A DNA stretch of 64,000 nucleotides, taken from the NCBI GenBank assembly GCA_030762895.1, contig CM061062.1, positions 140,351,104 to 140,415,103 on the forward strand. The letters are read 5' to 3'. The notes below the pieces were generated by a model. The model was not told the DNA's origin and searched no databases. It saw only the letters and a list, made by a program, of their open reading frames with translations. Each line of letters begins with the position of its first letter. Position 1 is the stretch's first letter. Source of the DNA: Sophora flavescens. Lineage: Eukaryota; Streptophyta; Magnoliopsida; Fabales; Fabaceae. The position numbers and the translations under genes are program-made. Shown piece by piece: positions 11,937-22,883 of the stretch.

Positions 11937-13560
11937 CAGGGTGACAGTGTAAGTGAAGCTGTTTGTTCAGCTGAAATTCTTGACAGCACGGCTGCCCCAA
12001 ACATACCATCTATTGAGCAGCCACCCTCCTTAGAGCTTAAGCCACTTCCTGAAAATCTGAAATATGCTTATTTAGAGAGGAATGAAAAACTTCCGGTTAT
12101 AATTTCCTCTAACCTTGATTTTGACCAGGAAACTAAGCTCTTGCAGGTTTTGAAGAAGCATAAGAAGGCGATTGGGTGGACTTTGGCTGACATACCAGGT
12201 ATTAGCCCATCCAGGTGTATGCATAGGATTATGTTGGAGGATGGGGTTAAAACAGTTAGGCAGCCCCAAAGACGGCTTAACCTCTTGATTCTTGATGTTG
12301 TGAAGAAAGAGGTAACAAAACTCTTGCATGCGGGTATCATATATCCTATCTCTGACAGTAATTGGGTGAGTCCAGTGCAAGTTGTACCTAAGAAATCTGG
12401 ACTCACAGTGGTAAAAAAATGAAAACAATGAACTTGTCCCCACTAGAGTTCAGAATAGCTGGAGAGTTTGTATTGATTACAGGAGATTGAACCAGGCTAC
12501 TAGAAAGGATCACTTTCCTTTGCCATTCATCGATCAGATGCTTGAACAGCTAGCTGGTAAATCACACTATTGTTTTCTTGATGGTTTTTCAGGTTACTTC
12601 CAGATCCACATTGCACTAGAGGATCAAGAAAAGACAACTTTTACGTGCCCTTTCGGAACTTTTGCTTACAGGAGGATGCCATTTGGTCTTTGCAATGCTC
12701 CTGGCACATTCCAGAGATTCTTGAATAGTATTTTCACTGAATATATTGAGAATTGCATGGAAGTGTTTATGGATGATTTCACTGTTTATGGTTCTTCATT
12801 TGATGCATGCTTGCATAGTTTGAATCTGGTTTTGGAGAGATGCATTGAAACTGACCTTGTTTTAAATTATGAAAAATGCCATTTTATGGTTGAACAGGGA
12901 ATTGTTTTGGGGCATATTATTTCTGAGAAGATTATTTTAGTAGATCATGCTAAGATTGAGGTGATTTCTACACTGCCTTACCCATCTTGCGTCTGCGAGA
13001 TTCACTCTTTTCTTGGTCATGCAGGTTTCTACAGGCGCTTCATAAAGGATTTCATCAAGATAGCTCTCCCTCTGTCAAACTTGTTGAAGAATGATGTCAT
13101 TTTCAACTTCGATGACAACTGCAAAAAGGCGTTTGATTTCTTGAAGAAAGCATTGACCTCTACTCCCATCATCCAGCCTCCTGACTGGGCCCTCCCTTTT
13201 GAGATTATGTGCGATGCCTCGAACTATGCCGTGGGGGAGGTCCTTGCACAAAGGGTGGGCAAGGCTGCCCATGTGATTTATTATGCTTCTAGAACTTTGG
13301 ATGCTGCATAGTCTAATTACACCACTACTGAAAAGGAACTTCTAGCTATTGTTTTTGCTCTTGATAAATTCAGATCATATTTACTAGGTTCCAAGGTTGT
13401 TGTTTTCACTGACCATGCAGCTTTAAAGTACTTGTTGAAGAAACCAGAAGCAAAACCGAGATTGATTCGGTGGATGTTGTTGCTCCAAGAGTTTAGTGCG
13501 GAGATAAAAGATAAGAGTGGAGCTGAGAATTTAGTGGCTGATCACTTGAGCAGAATAGTG
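11937..13560 (+). pseudogene. Reverse transcriptase-RNase H of element C
   Basis: The RT connection starts near 12130 (HKKAIGWTLADIPGISPSRC). Fingers and palm follow: CIDYRRLNQATRKDHFPLPF near 12470-12530, catalytic motif A FLDGFSGY near 12577, and FMDDFTVYGSS near 12767. The RNase H follows with FEIMCDASNYAVG (13200) and an FTDHAALKYL-type block (13410). A one-base gain in an A run at about 12414-12420 shifts the frame and a TAG at 13309 interrupts RNase H. The visible catalytic Asp residues of RT are kept. Confidence 0.9.
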
Positions 13561-14946
13561 AGGGATGAAGATCCTTCTCCCATTCAGCATGACTTTCCTG
13601 ATGAGCAGCTTTTACAGTTACATGGGGTAACTCCTTGGTTTGCTGATATTGTTAAGTATCTTGTTGCCGGGGTTTTTCCGACAGGTTCAACTAGGTCACA
13701 AATTTACAAACTCAAGAGTGATGCCAAATATTATGTTTGGGATGATCATCCATATCTTTGGAAATTTGGCAGTGATCAGGTAATTAGGAGATGTGTCCCC
13801 GACTATGATATTGAATCTATTCTGCATTTTTCTCATGCTTCTCAAGTAGGGGGACATTTCGGGCCACAAAGGACTGCAAGAAAAATCCTAGATTCAGGTT
13901 TTTATTGGCCCACCATTTTTAAAGATGCTTATGAGATTTACCGCACTTGCAAAGAGTGTCAGACAGCAGGTACAACCATCACTCGTAGGAGTGAAATGCC
14001 TCAGCAACCTATGCTTTTCTGTGAGGTGTTTGATGTGTGGGGAATTGACTTTATGGGTACTTTCCCTGCATCTTTTGGTTTTCTCTATATTCTACTTGCT
14101 GTTGATTATGTTTCAAAGTGGGTGGAAGCTGTCCTCACTAGGACTAATGATTCTAGAGTTGTTGCAAATTTTGTCAGGTCCAATATTTTCTGTAGGTTCA
14201 GAATACCTCGTGCTATCATAAGTGACCAAGGCACTCATTTCTGTAACCGCACCATGGAAGCTTTACTCCGAAAGTATGGAGTTGTGCACAGGGTCTCCAC
14301 TGCATATCATCCCCAAACTAATGGGCATGCTGAGATCTCAAACAGAGAAATCAAACAGATCTTAGAGAAATTGGTGCAGCCAAATAGGAAGGACTAGAGC
14401 CGCCGTCTAGAAGATGCACTTTGGGCTCAAAGAACAGCTTTCAAGACACCAATAGGGATGTCTCCCTATAGACTTGTGTTCGGTAAGCCATGTCATCTTC
14501 CTGTAGAGATTGAGAACCGTGCTTATTGGGCGGTCAAAAGCTGTAATTTGGAAATGCAAAAAGCAGGCATTGAAAGGAAACTCCAATTACAGCAGCTTGA
14601 AGAGCTTAGGTTGGAAGCCTATGAAAGCTCTCGAATTTATAAAGAGAAAACTAAGCACTTCCATGATAAGATGATTTCTAGGAAGGAATTCTCTGTGGGC
14701 TAACAGGTTTTATTGTTTAACTCCCACCTAAAAGTGATGGCTGGGAAACTTCGATCCAAGTGGATTGGCCCATTTATTGTTACTAATGTTTTCCCTCATG
14801 GTGCAGTAGAAATAAAAAGTGCAGGTAGCAACAAGGTTTTTAAGGTTAATGGGCAGCGCTTGAAGCTATTCCATGAGAGCTCGGTGCCTGCAGATGCAAC
14901 CGTTGAAGAGCTCTCGTTGGAAGAGCCCACCTACACTACAACTTGA
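13561..14946 (+). pseudogene. Integrase of element C
   Basis: The HHCC zinc-binding part is at about 13820-13960 (HFSHASQVGGHF then CKECQ). The catalytic core has GIDFMGTFPASF (first Asp, 14043), ISDQGTHF (second Asp, 14219) and NGHAEISNREI (Glu, 14325), so the D,D-E triad is intact. A C-terminal part with KWIGPFIVTNVFPHGAVEI near 14760 resembles the GPF/Y module. A TAG at 14395 and a TAA at 14701 break the frame. No chromodomain was recognised. Confidence 0.9.
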
Positions 14947-16377
14947 TCAGGGGGCACCTTCTCCTTTCCCTCACTCTTATTTTATATCTATGTTCTTTCA
15001 TTGAGGACAATGTATGTCTTAAGTGTGGGGGTGGGAACCAATTGTTTTGTTTTTGTTTTGTTTTCCTTGTTTGTGTTGCTTTGTGTCGTATGTGTGTCGA
15101 GTCTTGTGTCGGTGAGCTTGAATGGGTTCTAATTAAATTCAGCATAGATTGATTGCATGATATTTGTTGACTGTTGATGATTTCCCCCTAGGTTTTGAAA
15201 ATTGAAAATTGATCCCCATGTGAAAAATTGAAAATTAAACTTTGAGATATTCTATTGTGATTGCATGATTTATGATAAGTTTGGGGTGAAGGGATGCACA
15301 CACTAGGGATTGAATCTCGATCAAACAATTTGCGAAAAATGTCCATGTGAGGATTTGAGCCTCCAACATGTTTTTAATTGTGTGAATCACTTTTAAGTTG
15401 CACTTTCCCTGGATTTGCTTGAATCTCTTCATGGTTTGCATGCTTATGTGGTTGCACCAAATGATTTAGTTATAAGCCTAAAATCTAATGCATGTTCCCT
15501 AGTTAGCCACATTGAGCCTAATAAGCCTATTGTTTCTTGATGACCTTATGTTATAAGCCTAAAATCTGGAAAAACCATGTTAACTCAATCTTAGGATTAG
15601 GAGAGCATGGATGCTTAGCAAAACAAGGGTTGTAAGAAACTAAGTTTGGGGTGGCTACAAGGTTTGATATGTCATTCTGGGTTGAGAAAAAGAAAAATAA
15701 AGGTTGGAGCCAAAGGCAAAGGAAAATGAAAAAAAAGAAAAAGAAGAGAGAAAAGAACAAAATGTCAAAAAAGGGCATTAGAAGAAAAAGGTTGTAGTCA
15801 CCCAAAGCAAAAATAAAAATGGAGAAAGGAATTTGAGTGGAAGTTCAATGTGTCAAAATGCTCATGCTCTCTTAGTTACTAGGGACTTAAGCCTAGTACC
15901 TTTGAATATCCTACCTTTAGTCAGGCCCCATTACAACCTTTAAAAGACCTTTTGATGTTGCATGCATTTTTCGTGGGAACTTTGTTTGAAATGAAAATCA
16001 AATTCATGGGAAGTGCTCTTGAAATGTGAAATTGAGTAAAAAGTTGATAGCCTAGACAAATTGAGCGAATGAGTGAAATATTAAATGCCCTTGTGAGGAA
16101 GGCAATTGTTTGAAATTGATGATCTCCCTTTTGTGTGTAACTTGGATCCTCAACTCAGATTACTGATTGCATGAATGATGGAATTCTCAATTGTTTAAAG
16201 CAAATGAATGAGGGGATTGCATTGTTGAAAAGGGGGAAAATATTGAAGAAAAAATTGTTATGATAAAATTGCATGAAATTTGTGAGAAATTGGTTGAATC
16301 ATTTAAGCTTGCCAAGTTTGAGTCTTTTTGAGTTTTAGTTTGCTTGGGGACAAGCAAAGTTTAAGTTTGGGGTATTT
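14947..16377 (+). other. 3' untranslated region of element C
   Basis: About 1.4 kb without an open gene. Near 14998-15037 is a conserved block, CATTGAGGACAATG followed by AAGTGTGGGGGTGGG, whose G-rich purine run could act as an extra plus-strand priming site (inference). It ends in AAGTTTGGGGTATTT, the likely polypurine tract, directly before LTR C3. Confidence 0.75.
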
Positions 16378-17682
16378 TGATAAGCCTCTGACTCGACTAG
16401 TTTTATAACTAGTAAGACCATGGATTTTGTACTAATTACTCAAGTTCAACCTCGTTTTCGACCAAATTTGGATTTAATTGTCCTCAAGCAACATTTTGAG
16501 TCTCTTAAGTAGTTTTAGGACATTTTAGTTAATTTTGAGTCAAATAAAGCATTTACTGCTATTTCATATTTTCAGGTTAATAAGAAGAGCAAAAACGGAA
16601 GGACTCTTAAAGCAGAAGCCATCACGGCCAGGCCATGACACTGGTCACGGTCGTGATGAGCTACCCATGAAGATCAGAGAGCATCACGGCCCAGCCGTGA
16701 TGACAATCACGGGCGTGATGAGAAGACCCTGAAAGTCAGAAAGCATCACGACCCAGCCGTGATACCCATCACGGGCGTGATGAGAGAACCTTGAAGAACA
16801 TAATTGATCACGGGCTAGCCGTGATGGAGGTCACGGCCGTGACAGATCAGCACCCAAAAGTCAAAGCATCACGGCCTAGCCGTGAATGGCATCACGGTCG
16901 TGATAGACTAGAATTTGAACGAGCGCCCTTGGCAGAATACGTCACGGCCTGGCCGTGATGGCCATCACGGCCGTGACGCGAATCCTGATTTATAAAAGGC
17001 ACCAGGGCAGACACAAATGATAGAGAATTTTCACTGTTTACAATACTTTTCAAGGGTTTGTATTATGTTTTTGATGGAGAACTAATCACCAGGGATTAGT
17101 CTGCTGTAATCGGTTTCCGCCGACACTTGAGGTTTCATAATTCCCGATCAATTTGCTTGTCTCTTTCAATATTATGCTATATACATTGTTTGCTTAATTC
17201 AAGTTGTATAGAATAAGTATTGATTAATTTCAATGATTCTACGTTCCTATACCTTTATCGCGTTTGCTTAATTCGCGTGTGTTTGTCGTGTTTGCTTAAT
17301 TCACGAGAGCTTCAATCCTTTTGCTTAATTCGGAAATTAGGAACATATATCTCGTAGTGTCAATTGCGCTTGTCTAATTGCTGCTACAATCGAAAAGAGA
17401 TTAGAATCCGCTAAGGGATTGGATTTTATGTGAATCAATGATAGTTGGGAAACCGAAACAGCAGATTAATCATTTCAGTTTATCGATAATCACTTAATTG
17501 CCTTGTTTTCTTATTCAATTCTTCTCTCATTGAATCTGAACCCCACCCCCCCACCCCCCCAAAATTGATTTGTAGGTTAATAAAATTCCAAGAGTCCTTG
17601 AGATACGATACTCGAGTTGTGGTGCCCTAACTACAATTTTTTTCTAATCACTCGTTTTTGACCCGTGTGCGACAGCGGGTCA
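16378..17682 (+). repeat. LTR C3 (3' LTR)
   Basis: TGATAAGCC to GCGGGTCA, 1305 bp, colinear with C2. It includes six hairpin modules (16621-16977) and TATAAAAG at 16991. Confidence 0.92.
16621..16977. repeat. Hairpin-module cluster in LTR C3 (6 modules)
   Basis: Six modules in the same order as in C2, with a few transitions, for example CGGCC to CGACC. Confidence 0.85.
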
Positions 17683-17687
17683 ATGAG
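17683..17687. repeat. Target-site duplication ATGAG (right of C)
   Basis: Directly follows LTR C3 and leads into GAAAGCTTCC, the continuation of the B LTR. Confidence 0.8.
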
Positions 17688-17785
17688 GAAAGCTTCCATG
17701 GAGTTCCTTCTTCCCCTTATCTCTATATCTCTGGTTTTGGATTTCTCTGTAATCATGGGTAGCTAAATCCCTGTTTGTTGGGATT
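17688..17785 (+). repeat. 5' LTR of element B, segment 2
   Basis: 98 bp colinear with 33524-33622 of the 3' LTR. It is bounded by the C complex on the left and the CACTA transposon on the right. Confidence 0.88.
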
Positions 17786-17819
17786 CACTAGTGGAAAATA
17801 TACATTATACGGGAAAGGT

Positions 17820-18090
17820 TTACGTCAGTTAACCAAAAGCTAGACGTTAAAAAGGAGGCGGTGGCAGTTTTGTAAATATCAGACTTCATTAATTCAATTT
17901 TAACGCCAATTGTTGTAAGGACTGACGTTAAAAGTTAAGTGACTCACTTTTAACGTCAGTTCAATAAACAACTGACGTTAACAATGAACCTTTTAACCTC
18001 AGTTCTTTATTGAACTGACGTTAAAAGTGAGTCACTTCACTTTTAACGTCAGTCCTTACATCAACAGACGTTAAAGGTTATTTTAATAAT
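17820..18090. repeat. Left subterminal repeat array of the CACTA element
   Basis: About eight copies of TTTTAACGTCAGTT or its complement in alternating orientation. Such arrays bind the accessory protein TnpA in En/Spm elements (family knowledge). Confidence 0.8.
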
Positions 18091-18204
18091 TTTTTTTAGC
18101 TAGTAAATGTACCCTTCCGCATTGCCTTCCTCAAAGTTTCAGTTTCACTTGCTTTTATGTTTTGTGTTTCTGTTTTGAAAACTAAAATATATGTGCGAAG
18201 TATA

Positions 18205-20280
18205 AGTTGAATCAATTACCCAAATCGGATCTCATTCATGAAGTGTATCAATAATACAATTACAAGATACATTCAAAATTTTAAAATCCTATAAAAAGTT
18301 ACATTGAAAGGGTTTAAAATCCTAAACATTTGTTGAGGCTTCGTTCCCTTCACGGGTGAGCAAGAGAGGAGAGTCGAGCGACTGAGTTTTCCAGAATTCA
18401 ATGAGGAGGTTGTGTGGCAAAGCATAAGGCCACTTTTGGAACCCCTTATCACACCCGAAACATTAAATCTACATCCCATCAGAGAGTTTTATGAAATATT
18501 CCAAAGGGAAAACTATACTCCGAATGTGACCATGTCTAGTAGTGATGGTGTTACTCATGTTGGAATCGAGGTACATGCTGATAATGTGGTCATTCATAAG
18601 CTGAGGCTTTGGAACTGTAGCAGCCGATTCTCCGGAAGGATGATAAGGTGAGCAACTCACATTATGTGATTTACAGAACCTTATCACCCATGTTATGTGA
18701 TTTACACAACCTCAGAAGTTGTTTGACCATTAAGACAAAGATCTTTGAGTCTAGGAATAGGAAGAAAGAGTGATGAAGTTAATCTCCATGGCAGAGCCAT
18801 ATTGTGAAGCAGAAAAATAAAAGGAAGGAATGAAGCTATTTATTGGAGCAGAGGATGAAGTTACTAGGCGTGGTAATTTGCTAAAAAATTAAGTTGATCA
18901 TTAATAGGATTAGGTTCCAAGGTGAATGGGTAAGTAGCACAGTAGTCAAAGGAATGAATGTTTTTGCAGAAACTTATATACCTTTAATGTCAGTTGTTTA
19001 ATACAACTGACGTTAAAAGTGTTTTTAAAATAAAAAATATTTATTTTTAACGTCAGTTTTTTATACAACTGACGTTAAAAGTGTGATTTTTACTTCAGTT
19101 AAATAAATAGCTGACGTAAATTCTCCTATATCCCTATCTGAAATGCCCTGTTGTCACTTTTAACACAGGTCACTCCATATATATAGTGTAGTTTATTTCT
19201 AGACTTTTTTTTAAACAAGTTTATTTTTAATCTTCATTAATTAGCTTGAATTAGTAAACAAATTCTTGTGCAAATTAAAATAAATAAACACTTAACTTAA
19301 AACAAGTTATATGTATAATCAAATCGTATCTCATTGAAGCGATTCATAAGTTACAATTAAATGATTAAAAGATAAAAAATTTCTGCAACATAGCCCTAAA
19401 ATATAAAAAAGTTTTGCTTCAACATCATTTTCTTCTCGATCCCCGTCCTCAAACTCCAATGGATGCATCTCCTCCCTCACTTGAATTCCATGATGCAAAA
19501 GTGAATCCACATTGAAATGGATCTTTGCATCTTCTCCTTCACTGGAATTCCTTGATGCATCGTCTTGAATCCACAGTCACTTGATTCCAAATCAAAGTGA
19601 AAGGGATGACGGGGATGAAATAAAATGAGGGAATCACATTACGTGATTCACCCAACCTTACCATCCATGTTATGTGATTTAATCAACCTCAGAAGTTTTT
19701 TTACCATTAAGACAGAGACCTTTAAGTCTAGGAATAGGAAGAAATAACAACACCTCAAATATGATAGAGGCATATTGTGAAGGAAAAAGCACGAAATATA
19801 GAGGAAAAGAGGGGGGTGTAATACAGATCGACTGATCCAGAAGAATATGGTTCTTTATGTAGAGAAGAGAGACTACCTGAATTTCTTGAAAACTGATCTA
19901 AAAACTTAATGCTCATTAAGAGGATTAGGTTACAAGGTGAATGGGTAAGTAGCACAGTAGTCAAAGGAATGAATGTTTTTGCAGAAACTAATAAACTTTT
20001 AACGTCAGTTGTTTAATACAATTGACGTTAAAAGTGTTTTTTTTAAAAAAATATTTATTTTTAACGTCAGTTTTTTAAACAACTAACGTTAAAAGTGTGA
20101 TTTTCAGTTAAATAACTAGCTGACGTAAATAATCCTATATCCCTATCTGAAATGCCCTGTTGTCACCCTTAACGTACGTCACTCCATATATATAGTGCAG
20201 TTTATTTCTAAACTTTTTTTTAAACAAATTTATGTTTAATCTTCATTAATTAGCTTGAATTAGTAAACATATTCTTGTGA
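18205..20280. repeat. Internal direct duplication of about 1 kb in the CACTA element
   Basis: 18205-19290 and about 19315-20280 are diverged direct copies. Shared blocks include ATCTCATT near 18225 and 19328, GTCTAGGAATAGGAAGAAA near 18750 and 19725, GGTGAATGGGTAAGTAGCAC near 18920 and 19938, and the following AACGTCAGTT repeats. The region has no convincing gene; short open frames near 18412 are not recognisable. Confidence 0.7.
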
Positions 20281-20540
20281 AGAGAGACTGATACAGAAGA
20301 ATGATACTTTAGATAGAGAAGAGAGACTGATTTTCTTGATAACTGATCTATAAACTTAATGCTCAGGGGTAGGTAGCACAGTATTCAAAGGAATTAATGT
20401 TTTTGCAGAACACTTTTAACGTCAGTTGTCTTCAACAGTGGACGTTAAAAGTTTTTTTATTTTTAACGTCAGTTTCTTAATACAACTGACGTTAATTAAA
20501 TGTCCTTTAACGTCAGTTTTTACAAATAACTGACGTAAAA
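18975..20540. repeat. Inner AACGTCAGTT repeat clusters of the CACTA element
   Basis: Three clusters (18975-19120, 19995-20130, 20415-20540), each with five or six inverted pairs of the same motif as the left end. The first two clusters belong to the two copies of the internal duplication. Confidence 0.75.
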
Positions 20541-20625
20541 TGTTGTTTTATTTTAATTATAACGTTTATACCCGCGCGCCTTCTGCACTTCGCTCTGTAC
20601 GTCTCTTTTCTCTTTTCATCATGCT

Positions 20626-20690
20626 CAACCCTCACTCTCAACCCTCACTCTCAACCCTCACTCTCACTCTCACTCTCACTCTGCCCTAAT
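20626..20690. repeat. CTCAACCCTCACT short tandem repeat
   Basis: Three units of about 14 bp followed by CTCACT repeats, in a pyrimidine-rich stretch upstream of the CACTA gene. It could be 5' leader DNA. Confidence 0.7.
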
Positions 20691-20942
20691 CGCGAGCTCA
20701 TCTCCACCGCAACCACCGCGAGGGCTTCTTCGCCACCACCGTGAGGTACGCTCTTAACCCCAAACTCTGTCTTTCCCGCTCATTCTTTGCAATAACTTGA
20801 CATCTCTCTTTCCCCTTCCCGCGCACTAACTCTCCTTGTCCCTCTGCTCACAATAACCACATCGAACGTTAGCCACCACTCGAGCTCCCCTCCCCACCAC
20901 CATGCGAGCACCTATTTCTGGTGAGTCTTTAGGGCACATTTT

Positions 20943-21130
20943 TTTATTTTTGGTTTTGAGTGTATGTTGAAACTGTAGTCTCAGTAGTTGAAACTTGAAA
21001 CTGTGAGTTTGAGTTGTTTGGAATGTCTTTATTTTTGGTTTTGAGTGTATGTTGAAACTGTAGTCTCAGTAGTTGAAACTTGAAACCGTTAGTTTGAGTT
21101 GTTTGGAATGTCTCTATTTTTGGTTTTGAG
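20943..21130. repeat. 85-bp tandem repeat
   Basis: TTTATTTTTGGTTTTGAGTG starts at 20943, again at 21028 and, slightly changed, at about 21113, giving about 2.2 copies of an 85-bp unit. It lies just upstream of the captured LTR fragment. Confidence 0.8.
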
Positions 21131-21154
21131 TGCATGTTGCTCTGCTGGTTGATC

Positions 21155-21288
21155 TGTCACGGCCGTGATGCTCATCATGGCTAGGCCGTGATGCTCATCA
21201 CGGCTAGGCCGTGATCAGTTCTTCCTGTGAGGGTCTGGTTCAGTTGGCACGTTACGGTCGTGATGGACATCACTGCCAGGCCGTGACC
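21155..21288 (-). repeat. Inverted fragment of an A-type LTR with hairpin modules inside CACTA
   Basis: On the minus strand this reads as the A LTR around 3625-3740: a module, then AACTGAACCAGACCCT, then AGAACTGATCACGG and further modules. It contains GGCCGTGATG arms characteristic of the retroelement LTRs but lies within a DNA transposon, oriented opposite to the LTRs around it. Confidence 0.8.
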
Positions 21289-21463
21289 AGTGCTTGGCAA
21301 TCTTCAAAAACTATAGTTTTCAATCTCCCGTATTGTCCTTATATTGGATATATGTTTTGTATATCTACAGAACCTATCTAGTTATTTTTATTTATACTTC
21401 TGTATTTATTTTGAGTTATAACCTATGTTAATAAATATATATTGTTTCTGAACAGGCATACAT

Positions 21464-22883
21464 ATGGATCAGTCGGATAGCCCACATTCACGGGAGGACA
21501 CTGTGGGGGCTACAAAGGACCCGATCACGCCTACGCCTGATTCTAGTGTAAGTTTACATGTTATATACTATCTTTAGTCCTTATTTTTAATGTAAGTTTA
21601 TAATGTAACAACCCTCTATTTTATCATTTTTTTTGTCCATACAGACATCACAGGCTCATAGGAAACAGGGTAGAGGAGCCACCTCGTTGAAGAAACTAGA
21701 GAAGGACAGACAAAGCGGACAGAAGCTTGAGGTGTCCTTCGATGCTAATCTAAATGCCCAGGGACCCCGTGCTAAAGAATTTAATAAGTGGGTGTTTCTA
21801 CAAGCGAAGCAGCACGTAAGCATCAACTACAACCACTGGAATGACGTTCCACAGAACGTTAAGGATCAGATTTGGGAGGCTATCGCGGTATTTTACCTTT
21901 ACATTCGTTTGATTTACATTATTAGATAATTATCTGAGTTATAATCCACCCAGTTGTTATGTATTTAATGTGTAGGTAGCTTGGACTGTGCCAAATGACG
22001 AGGATCATCGTCATAAATGTATGGAAATGGCATCAAAGCGTTGGAATGGGTTCAAGCATGATCTTACCAGGTACTATGTATCTGGGAAGAAGCGGCTTGA
22101 TAAAATGTTCTCGGATTATCCCTGGATTGATCGGGATACTTGGGATATGTTTGCCAGGAGTCGACAGGATGGAGAATTTCAGGTTGGTTGATTAAGTTAA
22201 TTTTGTATGCTTCTTATAGATCATTTAACTGTATTTAATTATGTGTTTTTGTTTGAATAGGCTAAGGCAAATAAGGTTCAGCAGAATCAGGCGAAGAACG
22301 TCCACCGCCACACCATGTCTCAGGGTGGGTACCAGACTCGGATCGAGCAGATGATGCCGGATAGGCTGAGGGCGAAGCAGGAAGAGCACTCTGCTAGGAT
22401 TGAAAGAGGAGAGGTGCCTGAGGGCACACCATTAATTCCTCCGTCGGACATCGACCGCGAGGATGTCTGGTTAGCCAGCCGCATGACAAAGACGGGATCT
22501 TTTAAAGTTGATGCCACTCGCGAAGTGGCAGATAAGATTGTAAGTAAATAATTAACTTGATTTTAATTGATATTTGTATAGATATTTGCAACACTTTTCA
22601 CTTGCACGTTTTTTCATTTTTTTCATTGTAGATGGATCTTAAAGCACAATCCTCCCAGGGCTCATTCGTCCCTTCTGGACGGTGGGACATCTTGATGACT
22701 GCTCTAGGCAAGAAAGACCATCCTGGTAGGGTTCTCGGTGTTCCTGGGAACGTGACCATCAAAGAATATTATGGCAAGTCTGCTTCACGAAAGCGGGAGG
22801 TCGATGAAGCATCAATTTTGGCTGACATTACTCAGCACCTCATGTCCAACCCAGCTATTACAACACATCTGATACAAAGCTAA
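21464..22883 (+). pseudogene. CACTA gene, Transposase_24 (Ptta/En/Spm) region, spliced
   Basis: Probable plant CACTA accessory protein (TnpA-like). Five exons with GT-AG borders, the first four junctions keeping phase 0: 21464-21547 (ATG start), 21645-21887, 21976-22182, 22261-22539 and 22632 onward. Features that fit the family are FNKWVFLQAKQHVSINYNHW, WTVPNDEDHRHKCMEMASKR, a DRDTWDMFARSRQ block and SDIDREDVWLASRM. Exon 5 (GSFVPSGRWDILMTALGKKD) meets TAA at 22881; the same frame goes on with a charged, heptad-like Glu/Arg stretch to about 23140, with another stop near 22990. The splice sites look normal, so the gene may have been expressed before exon 5 decayed. Confidence 0.75.

Larger units (their letters stand above)
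5563..17682 (+). mobile_element. Athila-like element C, three-LTR complex
   Basis: Plus-strand Ty3/gypsy element of a second family. Order: LTR C1 (5563-6818), a deleted internal region holding only 3' untranslated sequence (6819-8209), LTR C2 (8210-9500), primer-binding site, gag-pol (9505-14946), 3' untranslated region, LTR C3 (16378-17682). The whole block is flanked by ATAAG/ATGAG, so it entered as one element and later became LTR-internal-LTR-internal-LTR, probably by unequal exchange, before one internal region was deleted. The domain order and primer-binding site are Athila-like. No env-like ORF is visible. Confidence 0.9.
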
